The notes under the pieces are model-generated. The model was not told where the DNA came from. It saw only the letters and a program-made list of their open reading frames with translations, and made no database searches. DNA of 64,000 nucleotides from Bizionia sp. M204 (GTDB lineage Bacteria > Bacteroidota > Bacteroidia > Flavobacteriales > Flavobacteriaceae): positions 857,001-921,000 of the forward strand of contig NZ_CP046242.1 of NCBI RefSeq assembly GCF_023205095.1. The letters run 5' to 3'. The translations under genes and the position numbers were made by a program. The stretch's first letter is position 1, and every line of letters begins with the position of its first letter. Below, piece after piece: positions 60,380 to 64,000 of the stretch.

Positions 60380-60871
60380 TTAAAATTGGTATCTCACACC
60401 AAGTCCAATATCAAAATCTAAATCGTTATTGTCAAAATCACTATTACCAAAACCTAATTCTGGTCTAAAATCTAGTGATAATAATAAAGGAAAGTCAAAA
60501 CTATATTCAATTCCAATATTACCCGCTAAAAAAACAAAAGCATCACTGTCTTTTCGGCCGTGATAATGGTCAAAACTGTAAGCACCAAAACCTAATCCTG
60601 GTCCAGCGTACCAGTTAAAACCTCCTTCAATATTCCAAACCCAATGGTATAATCCAGCTAATTTAAAACCATCATAATCACTTCCATCTCGCCATCCTAA
60701 ATCAAATTCTAAACGATTGTTGTCGCCTATGGCGCGTTGGTAGGATACTTCAGCACCAAAACCATCGCTATCGCCTAAACGCAAACCAATAGCATTTTTA
60801 GAAATTTCCTGTGCAAAACCTGTTGCAATAAAACCTAAACCGACTAAAATAGCCATACATGTATTCTTCAT
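60380..60871 (-). CDS. Small outer-membrane beta-barrel protein
   Basis: A signal peptide (MKNTCMAILVGLGFIATGFAQ) is followed by alternating hydrophobic strands and turns rich in Gly and aromatics: GLRLGDSDGFGAEVSYQRAI, LEFDLGWRDGSDYDGFK, FNWYAGPGLGFGAYSFDHY and VFLAGNIGIEYSFDFPLLL. The last strand ends GVRYQF, a typical C-terminal Phe used by the BAM machinery. With 163 aa it is a barrel of roughly eight strands, of the OmpX/OmpA-membrane-domain type. No function is known. It has its own terminator and is divergent from the FAD/Fe-S gene. Confidence 0.82.
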   Translation of the reverse strand: MKNTCMAILVGLGFIATGFAQEISKNAIGLRLGDSDGFGAEVSYQRAIGDNNRLEFDLGWRDGSDYDGFKLAGLYHWVWNIEGGFNWYAGPGLGFGAYSFDHYHGRKDSDAFVFLAGNIGIEYSFDFPLLLSLDFRPELGFGNSDFDNNDLDFDIGLGVRYQF

Positions 60872-61008
60872 AATTTTTTTTAATTGTTTAATTACTATAT
60901 CTACGTTTAATATAAAATATTAGCCCATATTTTTTGTAAAAATAACGTTAAAACTGCTATTATATTGAAATTCTTGTTAGCTTTAAAGTGCCATAAATAA
61001 CTAATACA

Positions 61009-63924
61009 TTGAAGCAGTATTTATTAGAATTAAAACAAACTCTAAAAGGTGAATTCTTTTTTGATGATTTAATGAAATCATTATACGCAACGGATGCATC
61101 TGTTTACAGAATGTTGCCGCTTGCAGTGGCATACCCGAAAGATAATGATGACCTTAAAACGCTGATTCAGTTTGCTAAAAAGCATCAAACAGCTTTAATT
61201 CCTAGAACTGCTGGAACGTCTTTAGCTGGGCAATGTGTGGGAACGGGAATTGTAGTTGATGTGTCCAAACATTTTAATCAGATTATACGTTTTAATGAAA
61301 CTGAAAAAACTATAACCGTTCAACCTGGTGTAGTTAGGGATGTGTTAAACAATTATCTAAAACCGTACGGCTTGTTTTTCGGACCAAATACGTCCACATC
61401 AAATCGCTGCATGATTGGTGGCATGGTAGGCAATAATTCATCGGGAACGACGTCCATTCAGTATGGTGTTACACGAGATAAGGTAAAGCAACTTAAAACT
61501 ATTTTAAGCGATGGAAGTGATGCTATTTTTTCAGAAATTTCAAAAGAAGAATTTCATATAAAAAAACGTCAGCCCACATTGGAAGGACACATTTATAAAT
61601 CAATTTATCAAGAACTTGCTTCTGAAATTGTTCAATCTGAAATTATAAAAGAATTTCCGAAACCAGAAATTCATCGTAGAAATACAGGCTATGCTATTGA
61701 TAAATTAATTGATTCGGATGTGTTTTCAAATTCAAATAAACGCTTCAATATGTGTCAACTATTAACTGGAAGCGAAGGAACTTTAGCATTTACAACTGAA
61801 ATAACATTACAATTAGATGCATTGCCGCCAAAGGAATCTGCCTTAATATGCTTGCATTTTGATTCCATTGAATCCTGTTTGAAATCCGTTGAAGCTGTTA
61901 TGTATCATGATTTGCATACCTGCGAAATGATGGATAAAACCATTTTAGATTTAACCAAACACAATAAAACACAACAGGAAAATAGACATTTTGTTGAAGG
62001 CGATCCAGAAGCTATTTTAATGTGTGAAGTGAGAGCTCATTCAGAATCAGATTTAAACCAACAAATCCAAAATCTGCGTGAAGCTATTACTAATTTAAGA
62101 TTATGTTATGCGCAAGTGGTACTTCAAGGTAATGCCATTAATCAAGCTATGGAATTACGAAAAGCTGGACTAGGTCTGTTGGGAAACATGATTGGTGATA
62201 AAAAATCGGCAGCCTGTATTGAAGACACCGCCGTGGCCATACCTGATTTGGCACATTATATTTCAGATTTTACCAAGCTTATGAACAGCTATAACCAAAA
62301 GGCGGTTTATTATGCACATGCTGGAGCCGGTGAGTTGCACTTGCGACCTATTTTAAATTTAAAGCAAAAGGAAGACGTTGTTTTATTTCGAAAAATAACT
62401 ACAGATGTAGCCAAGCTTGTTAAGTCGTATCAAGGCTCTATGAGTGGCGAACATGGTGATGGTATTGTTCGAGCTGAATTTATACCACTTATGATTGGTG
62501 ATGCAAATTATGCCATTATAAAACGGATAAAACACGCTTTCGATCCTAATGCTATTTTCAATCCAGGTAAAATTGTTGATGCGTTTCCCATGGATGACAA
62601 TTTACGCTATGTTCCAGGACGTCATGAGCCTGAAATTGAAACCGTTTTAGATTTTTCGGCATCATTAGGGATTTTGCGGGAAGCCGAAAAATGCAATGGA
62701 TCTGGCGATTGTAGAAAACTACCTGAATTTGGCGGAACCATGTGTCCAAGTTATCGTGCTACCCGAAATGAAAAAGATACCACACGAGCACGTGCCAATG
62801 CGTTACGTGAGTTTTTAACGACTTCCAATAAAGCGAACAAGTTTAATCATGATGAATTAAAGGCTGTTTTTGATTTATGTGTGAGTTGTAAAGCATGCGC
62901 AAGTGAATGTCCAAGCAGTGTGGATGTTGCGAGTTTAAAAGCGGAATTTGAGTATCAATATCAGAAGGAAAATGGAAGTCGTTTACGGACGAAACTATTC
63001 GCATATAACAATAAATTGAATGCCTATGGAAGGCGTTTTTCGGGTGTTACTAATTTTATCTTTTCAAATGCAGTAACAAGTTCTATTATTAAAAAAATGC
63101 TAGGAATAGCTGCTAAAAGAAGCTTGCCTTTATTGTCAAGTATTAGTTTATATAAATACAGTCAAAAGCCTGTAAATAAAATCATTAACTCAAATTCAAT
63201 TAAAATCGTTTATATTTTTAATGATGAATTTACAAATCACCTAGACTCCGAAATTGGTCAAGACGCCTTGCAACTTTTAAAGACTCTTAATTACGATGTG
63301 AAATTTATAAAACATAAGGAATCTGGTCGTGCTTTTTTGTCTAAAGGGTTTCTGGAACAGGCTAAAAAAGTTGCTAATAAAAACGTGTCTATTTTTTCTG
63401 AAGTTATTTCAGAAACAACACCATTAATCGGTATCGAGCCATCGGCTATTTTAACGTTTCGTGATGAGTATATCAAATTAGCAGATAATAAAGATGCAGC
63501 CAAAAAGCTCGCTAAAAACTGTTTTTTAATTGAAGAGTTTCTTCAAAATGAAATCATATTAGGAAATATAAAACCGGATCAGTTTACTACAGAAACCAAA
63601 ACTATTAAGTTTCATGGGCATTGTCATCAAAAGGCGCTAAGCAATCAGAAAACAAGTTTTGATATTTTAAATTTACCCAAAAACTATCGTGTAACCATTA
63701 TTCCAAGTGGTTGCTGTGGTATGGCTGGAAGTTTTGGTTATGAAACCGAACATTATGAGGTGAGTATGCAAATAGGTGAGCAAACACTGTTTCCGGCTGT
63801 TAGAAAAGCTACCGCAGAAACTATAATTTCTGCCAATGGCACTAGTTGCAGACATCAGATTAAAGATGGTACAAATCGTGTGGCATTTCACCCCATATCT
63901 ATACTAAAACAAGCGTTGTTGTAA
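61009..63924 (+). CDS. FAD-linked D-2-hydroxyacid dehydrogenase fused to Fe-S/CCG domains (GlcD-GlcF type)
   Basis: The start is TTG at 61009 (MKQYLLELKQTLKGEFFFDD). Residues about 40-190 form an FAD-binding domain with IPRTAGTSLAGQCVGTGIVV and GMVGNNSSGTTSIQYG. The FAD-oxidase C-terminal domain runs to about 540, ending GDANYAIIKRIKHAFDPNAI. The Fe-S part has CNGSGDCRKLPEF near 562 and CVSCKACASECP near 624. Residues about 720-970 form a CCG-type region with the final SGCCGMAGSFGYE near 900. This layout suits D-lactate or glycolate dehydrogenases of about 950-1000 aa that pass electrons to the quinone pool. The substrate is not settled. There is no adjacent permease. Confidence 0.88.
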   Translation: MKQYLLELKQTLKGEFFFDDLMKSLYATDASVYRMLPLAVAYPKDNDDLKTLIQFAKKHQTALIPRTAGTSLAGQCVGTGIVVDVSKHFNQIIRFNETEKTITVQPGVVRDVLNNYLKPYGLFFGPNTSTSNRCMIGGMVGNNSSGTTSIQYGVTRDKVKQLKTILSDGSDAIFSEISKEEFHIKKRQPTLEGHIYKSIYQELASEIVQSEIIKEFPKPEIHRRNTGYAIDKLIDSDVFSNSNKRFNMCQLLTGSEGTLAFTTEITLQLDALPPKESALICLHFDSIESCLKSVEAVMYHDLHTCEMMDKTILDLTKHNKTQQENRHFVEGDPEAILMCEVRAHSESDLNQQIQNLREAITNLRLCYAQVVLQGNAINQAMELRKAGLGLLGNMIGDKKSAACIEDTAVAIPDLAHYISDFTKLMNSYNQKAVYYAHAGAGELHLRPILNLKQKEDVVLFRKITTDVAKLVKSYQGSMSGEHGDGIVRAEFIPLMIGDANYAIIKRIKHAFDPNAIFNPGKIVDAFPMDDNLRYVPGRHEPEIETVLDFSASLGILREAEKCNGSGDCRKLPEFGGTMCPSYRATRNEKDTTRARANALREFLTTSNKANKFNHDELKAVFDLCVSCKACASECPSSVDVASLKAEFEYQYQKENGSRLRTKLFAYNNKLNAYGRRFSGVTNFIFSNAVTSSIIKKMLGIAAKRSLPLLSSISLYKYSQKPVNKIINSNSIKIVYIFNDEFTNHLDSEIGQDALQLLKTLNYDVKFIKHKESGRAFLSKGFLEQAKKVANKNVSIFSEVISETTPLIGIEPSAILTFRDEYIKLADNKDAAKKLAKNCFLIEEFLQNEIILGNIKPDQFTTETKTIKFHGHCHQKALSNQKTSFDILNLPKNYRVTIIPSGCCGMAGSFGYETEHYEVSMQIGEQTLFPAVRKATAETIISANGTSCRHQIKDGTNRVAFHPISILKQALL

Positions 63925-64000
63925 GTTGCTTATTTTTAAAGAGTTGATTATGGTTTCTTTATAAAAAGGGAAATAAATTTGGCAGCTAATTAAAAATCCA

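Overview
The window looks like chromosomal DNA from a member of the Flavobacteriaceae (phylum Bacteroidota). The DNA is AT-rich and most start codons lack a Shine-Dalgarno sequence. Several upstream regions carry the Bacteroidota -7 promoter motif TAnnTTTG. The gene content is typical of flavobacteria: gyrA followed by a TPR gene, DUF4369/TlpA-type thioredoxin lipoproteins, BshA for bacillithiol, a PG_1098-type methyltransferase, TamB and LptD envelope genes, and a PgpH-type HD phosphohydrolase. Genus and species cannot be read from this window. No gene-free stretch exceeds about 300 bases.

Layout. 1-5.3 kb: 5' part of a GNAT gene, the NAD(P)HX repair enzyme, a thioredoxin lipoprotein, a lone histidine ammonia-lyase and a small unknown protein. 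5.3-12 kb: clpC diverging from gyrA, which is followed by a TPR gene. 12-24.3 kb: a small membrane protein, an NlpC/P60 peptidase, thiolase, PgpH-like protein, prolyl oligopeptidase, a long PLP enzyme, a lone AT-rich gene between inverted repeats, a DUF2914 protein and an SDR. 24.3-25.4 kb: a frameshifted secreted repeat protein and a tRNA cluster (Ser-Pro-Arg). 25.5-32.1 kb: a compact minus-strand run (HAD, methyltransferase, AI-2E exporter family, TrmH-like, DUF4159, RsmE, parvulin, TsaD). 32.2-40 kb: TamB, then pfkA-gapA-nagK-mgsA. 40-48.9 kb: guaC, a frameshifted outer-membrane gene with a G7 tract, RidA, LptD, amidase, an MCE protein and a membrane Fe-S protein. 49-55.7 kb: a cluster with a CCG-type Fe-S protein, tiny membrane proteins and small unknowns, then a GH3-serine hydrolase fusion. 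55.7-64 kb: bshA, GH109, an NahK-like kinase and a sugar nucleotidyltransferase, a small outer-membrane barrel and a long FAD/Fe-S D-2-hydroxyacid dehydrogenase.

How the genes fit together. The region is mostly core housekeeping plus envelope functions. Three sets form plausible pathways: central glycolysis with its methylglyoxal bypass (pfkA, gapA, mgsA, plus an amino-sugar kinase); a likely N-acetylhexosamine salvage route (GH109, NahK-like kinase, nucleotidyltransferase); and a quinone-linked Fe-S electron-transfer module (47.6 and 49.8 kb) whose partner is not evident.

The most unusual items are two genes broken by single-base frameshifts (one at a homopolymeric G tract, one after an array of nine 24-bp coding repeats), a lone cassette-like gene flanked by 15-bp inverted repeats beside an attC-like palindromic region, and two genes whose reading frames imply non-ATG starts. 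I found no CRISPR array, rRNA, transposase or phage genes.
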